A stretch of 64,000 bases of DNA from Atrina japonica (lineage: Eukaryota; Mollusca; Bivalvia; Pterioida; Pinnidae): the NCBI GenBank assembly GCA_030159075.1, contig BROG01000005.1, positions 2,926,001 through 2,990,000 on the forward strand, given 5' to 3'. The notes beneath the pieces were generated by a model. That model made no database searches. It saw only the letters and a list, made by a program, of their open reading frames with translations, and was not told the DNA's origin. Position 1 is the stretch's first letter; every line of letters starts with the position of its first letter. Below are positions 1 through 11,600 of the stretch, piece after piece. The position numbers and the translations under genes are program-made.

Positions 1-335
1 AATGCCCAAAGCGACGGTTTCTATCAAAAAGTGTTCATCAGTTGAGCTCGAATTTAAAACAGGTGTTGCCTAGAAATCCGAAACCAAACCCGGCGTCATA
101 CAAGGTCAAATGATAAACCTAAATGTATTGCCAGATCTGTCTAAGTGTAACTACTGTAAAAAATTACTATATTAGTTATGAAGAGTTTAGACTTTAATAT
201 GAAATATTTTTATAGTACGCCTATAAAATAATCAAATGATAATCGAAATACCACTGGTTTATGTGTACCCTGGCCTCGATCACTCAAACGGTCCATCAGC
301 AGTGACAACGACACAGTGGTTGTAAATAAAACTAA
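1..335 (+). repeat. 365-bp interspersed repeat, 5'-incomplete copy
   Basis: This matches copies at 13037-13431, 38845-39160 and (reverse) 56901-57288. Shared landmarks are a stretch resembling 'catcagttgagctc', then 'aggtcaaatgataaacctaaatg', and near the end 'ggtccatcagcagtgacaac' followed by 'ggttgtaaat'. The copy is cut by the window start. No coding potential is seen. Confidence 0.7.
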
Positions 336-898
336 ATATTATAACTGGGCGGCTTAAAACAAACGTTTTCTTTCACCAACATTTTTAATGAAATAACTAT
401 AACCACACACATATGACTTGTCAGTGTTCTCTACGACTCATGCGCAAAATTTCATGTTAAAGGTGCTTGTCGTTTCTAGGGCCAAAATTTTATTTTCGTG
501 TTTTTGGTAAAAGAGATCAATAGTGATGAGTTGAACATACGTCTACGACTAAGACCAAAGCATATAATTCAACATTTACTGCAGATGTTATATACAAGCA
601 TGCTTTATAGAAAGAATTATCGTCTTTGGATGGTGAATTGTAAACATAATACCAAAGTTATATTTTTGCAAAACAAATGCTCATTGACAAGACGATCTCA
701 TTGTCATCTAGACTTCATCAGTTCAGTTATGTTGGACGTTCAACTTTAAAACAATGCAATAAACAGTGTATAGAAACATTTTATGATAGAAAATAATGGA
801 TATGTGTATGAATTTCTCATTCATTCAATGTAAGGACATCTTTAATTTGTCCTGTATATATAATTTAACGTCCTGTAGAGAGAAGTTGATAGGAACTA
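336..898. other. Non-coding stretch with a short 365-bp-family fragment
   Basis: No gene is supported. Positions 640-735 carry another fragment of the 365-bp repeat (aaacataataccaaagtta followed by a degraded 'agacttcatcagtt'). The open frame at 498-749 lies across this repeat and has no recognisable protein features. Confidence 0.5.
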
Positions 899-2150
899 GT
901 GGCTGTACGACAAAAACTGTCTTTCTGTACTACAGAAGTAGGCGTGTAATAGTGGTTGTAAGACGCATACTGCCCTTCTGTCAGAAGTAGGCGTGTACTG
1001 GTCAGGTGACTGTAAGACACATACTGTCTTTCTGTACAACAGAAGTGGTCATGCATTGGTGGTTGTCAGACGCATACTGTCTATCTGTACAATAGAAGTG
1101 GACGTGTATTGGTAGTTGTAAGACACATACTGTGTCTCTGCACAGCATAAGTAGTCTTATACTGATGGTTGTAAGGCACATGCTGTCTCTGTACAACAGA
1201 AGTAGTCTTGTACTGGTGGTTGTGAGACGCATACTGTATTTCTGTACAACAAAAGTAGTTTTGTAATAGTGGTTGTAAGACGCATACTGTCTTTCTGTAC
1301 AACAGAAGTGGACGTGTACTGGTGGTTGTAAGACAAATACTGTCTATCTGTACAACAGAGGTGGACGTGTACTGGTGGTTGTAAGACGCATACTGTCTAT
1401 CTGTACAACAGAAGTGGACGTGTACTGGTGGTTGTAAGACACATACTGTCTATCTGTACAACAGAAGTGGACGTGTACTTGTAGTTGTAAGACACATACT
1501 GTGTCTCTGCACAGCACAAGTAGTCTTGTACTGGTGGTTGTGAGACGCATACTGTCTTTCAGTACAACAGAAGTAGTCTTGTACTGGTGGTTGTAAGACA
1601 AATACTGTCTATCTGTACAATAGAAGTGGACGTGTACTGGTAGTTGTAAGACACATACTGTGTCTCTGCACAGCATAAGTAGTCTTGTACTGATGGTTGT
1701 AAGACACATGCTGTCTCTGTACAATAAAAGTAGTTTTGTAATAGTGGTTGTAAGACGCATACTGTCTTTTTGTACAACAGAAGTAGTCTTTTACTGGTGG
1801 TTGTAAGACGAATACTGTCGATCTGTACAACAAAAGTAGTCTTGTAAAAGTGGCTGTAAGACGCATATTGTCTCTCTGTACAACAGAAGTAGTCTTTTAC
1901 TTGTGGTTGTAAGACGCATACTGCCTTCCTGTACAACAGAAATAGTCTTGTATTAGTGGCTGTAAGACACAAACTGTCTTTCTGTACAACAGAAGTAGTC
2001 TTGTATTAATGGTTGTAAGACGCATACTGTCTTTCTGTACAACAGAAGTAGTCTTGCACTAGTGGCTGTAAAACGCATACTGCCTTCCTGTAAAACAGAA
2101 GTAGTTTTATACTGGTGGTTGTGACGTCCATGCTGTGTCTCGGTACAACA
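899..2150. repeat. Minisatellite, 53-bp unit, about 23 copies
   Basis: The unit contains 'ggttgtaagacgcatactg' then 'tctttctgtacaacagaagt' and a variable 'agtcttgtactggt'. Successive copies of 'ggttgtaag' at 1271, 1324 and 1377 are 53 bp apart. Units fall into two spacer classes, 'gtagtcttgtactggt' and 'gtggacgtgtactggt', which alternate irregularly. Reverse-strand open frames through the array exist only because the repeat lacks stops in those frames. Confidence 0.9.
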
Positions 2151-3185
2151 GAAGTAGATATTTCTTTAGGATACTTTGACTAAAAACGGGTCGTGTATCT
2201 GCAATTTACGTGTTCTTATGTAGGACACACATGGTGGCACACATATTTACATAGATGTTCCATCGCAAGCCGGCACAAACAGGAACATATGCACGTCTTT
2301 ATTATACAAATCCCCATGGTGTTATAAATGTGTGATATAATATGCTCACTGAAGTCAAATACTCATATTTGTTTATTTTAACATAATTACATGAGATCGT
2401 CATTTGTAAACATCTTGGTCTAACGCGTTCGAACTTGAACCATTATTAAGTTTAATCTATAATCGTAAGTTTTAACTTTTTAATAATGAGCTGACATGTT
2501 TATATAAAACGTTGTCGGTATGTAGACGTCAATGAACATTGTAGTTAAAATGTATGCAATCCATCCTGGTTATTTATATGAATTACAAGCGAAACGGTAC
2601 GATAGGTCTCCACAAGGGTTTTAAAATGATAAATTATATTCGTATGAATTTGTATATGGGCAACTTAAAAAAGGTCGAGGACAAGAATTTCTATTTATTA
2701 CAATAGATTTAATTTCAACAAATCTGGGGATATACAGATAATTTATTATGCTATACTTTTTTCGTGTCATTACACTGTATCTTCACAACTGAAAACAAAT
2801 ATACAAGAATTCAGACGTTTTTCCTATAAAAACTGGCTTGCAAAAGGCATATAAAGTATTGATAACTTTGTTGATGAGATGGGATTTGATTTTGATGGAA
2901 ATGTACACATTTTAAAATATTTTAAATTGTTTTCCGTTTGCTTGCTAAATCAAATTATATGGCCAGTATCTGAAGCAATATTGCAAGATGATGATTTATA
3001 GCATGCATTCAGATATGGCAATCCAAATAACTCTGGACTCGAAACTATTATCGCCATTAGTTCAGAATTGATCATAGAGTTTTTAATGATTCTAACATTT
3101 ACTTTTGTTTTGAATATTTTTAAGCAAAAAAATATAAAATTCACAGATATCAAAATATTAATCGAAAGGAAGTTCAATAGACAAT
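2151..3185. other. Non-coding stretch, nothing recognised
   Basis: AT-rich sequence without a supported gene, RNA or clear repeat. The short reverse open frame at 2950-3177 shows no domain or splice support. Confidence 0.4.
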
Positions 3186-4450
3186 GAACATATTATACAA
3201 TATACGGATTGGACACACATAATCGGTAAAGGTGATTCAGCAACCAACATCAAACAAGCAATTCAGCATTTCACTCAGTGAAACTCTATACTAAATTGCA
3301 AACGAGGTAATCAAACCGACAGTAAAACTTGTGAAGTGTTGACAATAAACGCGATTCTTGATATCCTTTTTACATCAGTATCGTTTTTATCAGTGAGTAG
3401 TTTGTCTCAGGAGGGCCTATATGAAATATTCACACAATGTTGATCACACTCTGACATAAAGGGGGGAAAGGATGTTAATATTTAGATATGTAAAGTTAAT
3501 GACAGGAAAGCAAAAATCATGACGTTTGTCGTAGGACTATAGCTTGGTTGTTTATTTTCGTAGGACTATAGCTTGATTGTTAATTTTCCGTCAAGTAAAA
3601 ATTTCCAAGTAGGAAGTGTATATATTAGATTCTGTGGTGGCTTTAATTCAAGGTTCTTCGGGATATATTGCATTCGCATACATGCACGTGTGGAAATTAT
3701 ATCAATATTATCATTAATATATATCTAAATGTCGAATTAATTATAAAGGCCACTGCTAGCCTTTTTTCCCTCTAAATTCAAAAGCTTCTGAATGAAGTCT
3801 GCTTCATATGAATAAAGGAACTGGTCGGCTAATAAATGGGCAAAAATGGTTCCCATTGGAATATTAATGTCGATGGTTTGCATAATTATAAAGGCCACTG
3901 CTAGCCTTTTTTCCCTCTAAATTCAAAAGCTTCTGAATGAAGTCTGCTTCATATGAATAAAGGAACTGGTCGGCTAATAAATGGGCAAAAATGGTTCCCA
4001 TTGGAATATTAATGTCGATGGTTTGCATTTGGTCTCCAAACAATACTGGTACGTAATTATATATTGTCTATAAGAGAAACTTTATACATTGTTAATAAGA
4101 AAAACCACGTATCTTTTTATATCAACTGGCTTCAGTGTATTTGTCTGTATAATCAGACTGGTGTGGACAAAAAAAGTATGTTAATAACTAAATAAATGTC
4201 TGGCAATGACTAGGTACATATGTATTTAAACTTCCGGGTACAAAAAAAACAGTTATCGATAATACCATATAATTTCGTTTTTAATTCATCATGTAGAAAT
4301 TGTAATTGTTGTATGTTTCGACACTATGAGTTTTATAAAAATGGTTTGTCTTTTGATTTTCTAAAAGTTTCTAGAATTTTTTCCTTAGCGGCTGTCAGTA
4401 TTTTTTTTATAAGGAATGGATAATAAATAAGGGTTAGACAGTGGTAGAAC
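3186..4450 (-). mobile_element. Decayed Penelope-like element copy, reverse strand
   Basis: 3200-3400 resembles the reverse complement of the 3' end of the element at 16.5-18.4 kb: 'cagcatttcactcagtgaaa' parallels the complement of that element's 'tttcactaagtgaaatgttg'. 3770-4025 matches the complement of its motif B region (GIPMGTNCAP... EADFIQKLLN), for example 'ggttcccattggaatattaa' and 'aatgaagtctgcttcatatg'. It is interrupted by stops and indels, so it is a relic. A segment near 3745-4027 occurs twice in tandem. Confidence 0.7.
3737..4027. repeat. Tandem duplication (about 145 bp x2) inside the Penelope-like relic
   Basis: The block beginning 'ataaaggccactgctagcc' near 3743 and running to 'gtcgatggtttgcat' near 3882 is repeated immediately, from near 3888 to 4027, with no difference that I can see. 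Near-identity inside an otherwise decayed relic suggests a recent duplication. Confidence 0.85.
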
Positions 4451-5613
4451 ATTTGCTGGATCCTGTCACGTATCCCTGTTTGTATGGGATTTTATGTAAC
4501 CGTTTAGGTATTAAATGTAAAATCAGTATCGGTTTTCATTATTATGCCGCAAAGACGATAAATCGGGTTCGGTATCATCTTTTATAACAACTTCCGCTTA
4601 GAAACAATGTAAACAACTTGCATTGCGGTAGGTTATGGTAGTTTTTTCTTATTTCCATATAATGTGGGTAAAATCTCTAGAATTTATCTTATAACACATA
4701 CATACCCCAAGTAAGTGTATAATTAGTATACATGATTGTTATTCCATTTCTACTAAGTCTTTCGGAGTATGTTGGGATTACTATTAGGGAGAGTATGCAA
4801 ACCTATGACTTCCACATCACCTGTTGACAGACTGATTAAAACTTAAAACCCATTCTATTGTTTTTTCATTGTTGCTATCACACACTTGTATTTATGAGTG
4901 AATGTTATAAAAGTTGCATTTGTTTACACACCTTCCTTAAATATCTGGAATAGCCACAGTCACAGTTGGGTTTGTTTCATATTCAAGCACTACCATACAA
5001 ATGACCGCTTGGTATAATTTCTGATTTTGAAAACTCTCAGTACTTTCAGTAGAATACAACGGTTATAATATAGGTCTCTGATGAACACCGTAATATTATT
5101 TATTTAACTTTCTCTTCTCTCGAAATTTTACCCAGACAAGAAATGTTAACATTATCTGGCCAGACCAATTCTTATATGGGGACAGAACATTATAGAGACC
5201 TGAACCAAAAAATGTTAACATTTTCGGTCCAGTCGAATGCATTTTGAGGCAGGACCTATTATTATACAACAGCGGACAACATATTTTACCCAAAACACCC
5301 AAGAAGACTCCAAAACATTTTTAAGTCAGCAATTTTAGCATTTTTACTTTAATATGATAAATAATATTCATAGCTGTAGATGTTTTTAACTTTGACAATG
5401 CTATTTTATCCAATTTCACTATGTACTTCAGAAACCATGGTAACAACTAGTATAAAAAACCATTAACTTAATTGATTAAGCTTGCTACATACATTATGCC
5501 TGAAACAAGACTAGTGGATAACAGAATGTAAGCATTTTAGTAGACATCTTTTCATTTCAACAGCAATCTCTCAAAACTTTTTTCAGACAAATTAATAATA
5601 AAAAAAATTGGCA

Positions 5614-8600
5614 ATGTCAAGAACACTGACCCAGGAATTTGTAGAAGGCAGAATCCATCCTCTGATTGACCAACCAAAAGCATGGAATCTTCAACTTGGA
5701 GGAAAGTATTATGAATTGGATCTTAAAATGTGTCAGTTGAAATCCATTGCCTATGGATTTGACTGGGGTAAAGAAAGGTAAAAGGAACCAAGGACTTTTT
5801 ATTATTTATATTCTTCACTATTATAGATCAAGGCCAATTGAAAATCATTCTGACAAAATTAAACTGTAAGGTCCAATGCACTGTTAATTGGTTTAATTAC
5901 AGCTGCAATATTTATGTAAGTACTTCCATTTTAAAAAGCCCTATCATATTCATTCTCAATGCTATAGAACAAAGGCTATGAATTATCTTATCATATTAAA
6001 GCTCACCGGCATCTTCCTCATATGTAGATTTATACCTGACAGTGTTTAAATTACAATGAGATTTAATAGTTCCTCTTTTATCACACATATTATGTTTTCT
6101 AGACTGTAATAATAATTTGAATTTTTCAGTGGTCCTGTTTCCAGACTTGTGTCCATTATTGATGCACCGTCCAGGATTCTGAAGCTGGACATTTCTCTCA
6201 ATGAACTCACTGCTTTAGAACATGAAGGATTTTTACCATTTACCAACCTACGACAACTGAACGCCTCTCTCAATAAAATAAACAAGTAACTATAATGTTT
6301 ATATATTAATGCATTAGATACACGTCAAAGTTTTATTAGGATACCCCAGTTGTTTATATGTTGATGTGTTATACACATTACAAATTTTATTTAGGATACT
6401 TGAGTCGTTTATTGTTAATGTATTAGATACACTCAAGTTTTATTAGGATACTTGAGTCGTTTATAATATATGTTGATGTGTTAGATACACTACAAGTTTT
6501 ATTAGGATACTTGAGTCGTTTATAATATATGTTGATGTGTTAGATACACTACAAGTTTTATTAGGATACTTTAGGATACTTGAGTCGTTTATTGTTGATG
6601 TATTAGATACACTCAAGTTTTATTAGGATAGTTGAGTCGTTTATAATATATGTTGATGTGTTAGATACAATACAAGTTTTATTAGGATACTTTAGGATAC
6701 TTGAGTCGTTTATTGTTGATGTATTAGATACACTCAAGTTTTATTAGGATACCTGAGCCATTTATATATTGATGTGTTAGATACACTACAAGTTTTATTA
6801 AGATACTTGAGTCGTTTATTGTTCATGTGTTAGATGCACTACAAGTTTTATTAGGATACTTGAGTCGTTTATTGTTCATGTGTTAGATGCACTACAAGTT
6901 TTATTAAGATACTGGAGTCGTTTATTGTTCATGTGTTAGATGCACTACAAGTTTTATTAGGATACTTTAGGATACTTGAGTCATTTATTGTTGATGTGTT
7001 ATATACACTACAAGTTTTATTAGGATACTTGAGTAGTTTATAATATATGTTGATGTGTTCATTACACTATAAGTTTTATTAAGATACTTGAGTCGTTTAT
7101 TGTTGATGTGTTATATACACTACAATATTTATTAGGATACTTTAGGATACTTGAGTCGTTTATTGTTGATGTGTTAGATACACTACGAGTTTTATTAGGA
7201 TACTTGAGTCGTTTATAATATATGTTGATGTGTTATATACTCTACAAGTTTTATTAGGATACTTTAGGATACTTGAGTCATTTATTGTTGATGTATTAGA
7301 TACACTCAAGTTTTATTAGGATACCTGAGCCATTTATATATTGATGTGTTAGATACACTTCAAGTTGTATTAGATTAGCGGAGTCACTCTGGTGTCTGAT
7401 TGCAACTTCCAGTGTGATTCATTTTCACACAATGGTCATCATTTAGGTGTACAAACCTTTGATTTTTGTTATTCACCAATCGGCTAATTCTATTCAAATT
7501 TTGGTATATATAGCATTAATAGGGTAAAGCTAAAACATGTGTATTTTATTACTCAGGGGTTCTGTAAATGTGACATGTACCAATAGGGCTCTTTGGACCT
7601 AGCTCTTGTTTCAGTGTACAAAAACACTTTCTTTGTCTATTTAGTGTACTACAAGATGTCAATATGATTATTATATGTACATGATTATGTACAGTCATAT
7701 TGTTTATCAGTCAGCTGTTTAGTGTTCTACAAGATGTCAATATGATTATTATATTTATATGATTGTGTATAGTCATATTGTTTATCAGTCAGCTATTTAG
7801 TGTTCTACAAGATGTCAATATGATTATTATATGTACATGATTGTGTATAGTCATATTGTTTATCAATCAGCTGTCTAATGTATTACAGAATGCTAATATA
7901 ATTATCATAATTTGTACATGATCTGACACAGTCATATATTGTCACATCATTTTTCACTGTTTGTGTCTCATTTTAGATCTATACGTTAGCAGTAGTTGAG
8001 TTGTTCGACAAAATATACACTTTTTAATATTATGGGTGTATTGTCTTACTGTACATGTATATAAATTGTACTGATTGAATTCATGCATATTTTATTTTCA
8101 GATTTATTGGATTAGAAGTTTTAAAACAGTTATATTCTTTGGACTTGTCCCACAATTTCATCAGAAGAATTGAAAACCTTGTTCCAAGTGTTTCACTAGT
8201 AGAATTAAATCTTGCTATGAACGAATTGGAAGATATGTCCTTCATGCCCAGTTTGATAAACCTTCAGGTTTTAAATGTCAACAATAATAAGGTTAGTTTT
8301 ATGATTTTAGCCATCAGGGCCCAGTTGCACAACAAGTTGTTAAATTTAACGTGAAGTTAACCAATGTTATACCAGTGGGCTAACTGTGGGTTAAATTTAA
8401 CGATGTGTTGTGCTACCAGGTCCAGATTATAATGTCAACAATAATAAGGTTAGTTTTATGATTTTAGCCATCTGATGAACGTTTCATTCATTTCAGCTAA
8501 AATTGAGATATGTCTTTTTCAAGTAAACCAGAGAGATTAATCATCTCACACTCACAACAAATTTGAGATTTCCTGCATAATCTTAAGTCATACCTCTGGG

Positions 8601-11600
8601 GTTTTCCAAACCCCTAAATTCTGGGTAAATGATCGAAAATAGGGAAAGTATGTGACATCTAAAGTAAAAAAGAAACAAATAATTTTAGACAATTATTTGG
8701 TAATACAATGTACTGTACTCTTTATTTTGAAACTCCAAATTGGGAATTTATGCATGCTTTTTTTTAATTAAGGGGGGGCATTACAAGTCATTTTCACATT
8801 GAATGTAACTGATCCCCATACAGACCTGGGAAAATCCCTGTACCTTGTTTGTACTTGTATTAACAATGACATATAGTGTAAAATATACTCAAGTGAACTT
8901 CAAAAGAAATGTATACTGAATGTTGTAAACCAGGAAAATAATGTGAACAACAAAACAATTATAAATGTCTTGAATAGTTGTATGTGAAACTTGTATGATA
9001 TTCAATAACCAGGTGGAATTGACAATATGAAAATAGACACAATACTTACAAAACAAAATTAACTCGCGTACATTGTAACCTGAATATGAAAGTATACATA
9101 ACACTTAGAAAATTAATAAACATTGATATATTGTAACCTGAATAAGAAACTTTTAATTCAGTGGTATAATTTTTTTTTCACACATGTATTTACAGTTGAC
9201 GACACTGGAGGGAGTTCAAGCATTACCAAAACTCAGAGAATTATATGCTCAAAGAAATGAAATTGTAAGTGGCTAATTGAATGTTTTAATTTACATGTTG
9301 ATTTCAGTGTGAGAAACCTGTCACCTAGTCATAATTTGTTTAGTTGATGTGGTGACATGAGTAAGTATTGAGAATGACATATAACCCAGATGTTATAAAT
9401 AAACATAATACCAAAGATATAATTCTCAAGACGATTGTTTCTGTTAATTAGACTTCATCAGTCGAGCTCCAATTTTAACATATTTTCTAAAGAGAAAGTG
9501 GTATCAGACAAGGCCAAATAATAAATCAAAACATATAGCCAAAACCTTCAAAGAGTAACCACTGTAAAAAAGAGCAATGGAAACTTTATCATTGACTGGT
9601 AGTTATGTGATCCTTTCAATCTAAAATAAATGTAAAATTATCTGATCAGTTTTTGTCCAGTCTGTTTGTTAGTTCCATCTTCCATGTATCAAAGATACTC
9701 TGTATGAAAATTTTCAATGATCAGCTTTCCCTCTGATAGACATTAACATTTCCTTTGTCAATTTTTGTTCATTTCTGTTTTATCTGTTGTAGAAAGATCT
9801 GGTTCCTCTCACTAGCTGCTTTCATTTACAAATTTTGAACGCAGGCGGGAACAAGATTCATAGTTTACATTCCGTTGTTGGAGTTCTGGGTCAGATGAAG
9901 AGACTGGAGGTGTTAACACTAGTAGTAAGTTGATGATGATCACATTGAAGTGCTTATACATGTCTAATGTAACTGGGAAAGAATGGTCAAGTTGAATGAA
10001 GATAAATCGTTTTTAAGTTTTTTTAAATTTCATGACTAATTTATCCAGGAAACGAAGGTCAATTTGAATATACATGTATATCCATTGTTAAGTGTTTCTT
10101 TAATATCATATATCAGGTGTTCACTTTTCACTTCTATTTATAGTTTTATTTGACAAATGTGTCGTCTGCCATTGTCCTGATACATGTATTTGTAAGCTTT
10201 CAGTTTTTGTCATGTTTTATGTTATCAAATGTGTTTACCTTTGTATAACAGCTATTTGATTTTGAAAAATGAGTTACACCTCCTCGATAACGTAAAATCT
10301 TGTATATTTCAATCTTATAAAAGCATCGTTGAGAACAAAATACTGTATACCTGGACATTTTTGTTCAGAGGGTAGATTTAAATAAAGCAAAATTAACAAG
10401 CTATGTACTGAAGCATGGACATACATGCCATTTGTGAGACTTTGGTGAATTAAGGAGACTTTAAGACAGGAAGAATATGTTTTCAATTGAAAAAGAGTTA
10501 GAATAACCATAGGCGAAAAATTCTAGGCATACAGTATGTTGTTTGTATACTATTAGTATTTCCATGACAATGATGATGATATGATGATGATATCTAACAA
10601 TACATTATGAAATAATTCTCAGGTTTTACAGTGGGACATGATTGGTAAGTAAACTATTGACACTGCAAACAGCAACTAGATAGACATTGCATGTACTGCC
10701 CAGAGAACCTTGTATCTTGGTATTGGATGCTACATCTCCATTGTATGTCTGTGATTTGGGCTGCAATTGGTATCTTAACATGACTTATTTTAATCTTAGG
10801 GAAATCCAGTGGAGAGGGAAAGAATGTATCAAACAGATATATTGAAAGAGACCAATGTGATGACCTTGGACAATATTTCTGTTAGACCACTACCGAAGGT
10901 TAGAATGTTATATTGTTTTATTACCACTTTATTTGTCTGTGGTTGCATCATTTACTTGTGTTGCTCTTAAGTTTTAAATTGAACACTTGCTATCTAAATG
11001 TTATAATATAAGTTCACAAGTTATCTTTCTAAAATTTTACAGTGCTGAAAATTGTGACAAAAGCTGTCCTAGTTGTTTGTACCTTCATTTTAACAAATTT
11101 AAAAAAAATGTGGCGTTTAAAACTCGTTTGTTTGTTTGTTTATTGTTGTTTAACGTCCCACTCAAGAATATTTCACTTATATGGAGACGTCACCAAATGC
11201 CGGCGAAGGGCTTCAAATTTTGGCCTATGCTCGGCACTTACGGCCATTGAGCAGTGAGGGTTCTTTAACGTGCCGACACTTACTGTGACACGGGACCTCC
11301 AGTTTTTACTGTCTCATCCGAAAGATAGGAAACCAACCTGTCGGCAGCGGGACTCGAACTCACGACCTCACGATCCAGAGTCGAGCGCGCTACCGACTGA
11401 GCCAGGCCGGCTCTTTAAAACTCGTTAATATTGCCATCGCCACTGGAGCGCAAGTTGAAACCATTAGCAGTTGTAAAATGTTTATTTTATTAGACGTAGT
11501 AATGTACAGTTGATGTCAACTAAGGCAGAAATAAAACGTCACATTTGTAAATGTAAATTGTTGTACAGTTATAACTTTGACAACGTTTTGGGTATTGTTG

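Noticed and set aside
865..1972. Reverse-strand open frames rich in 'CRLTTT' and 'LLLLYRDS'
   Set aside because: They are translations of the 53-bp minisatellite, present in several overlapping frames.
899..2150. CRISPR-like regular repeat and spacer pattern
   Set aside because: The whole unit is conserved, no unique spacers occur, and the DNA is clearly eukaryotic.
8139..8354. 71-codon frame ending at 8354 as a separate gene
   Set aside because: Its first part is LRR-gene exon 3. The frame reads past the donor at 8292 into the MITE-like insert.
11343..11411. Possible free tRNA gene on the minus strand
   Set aside because: The tRNA-like part is the head of a SINE: it continues into a SINE body and tail and lies inside a target-site duplication.
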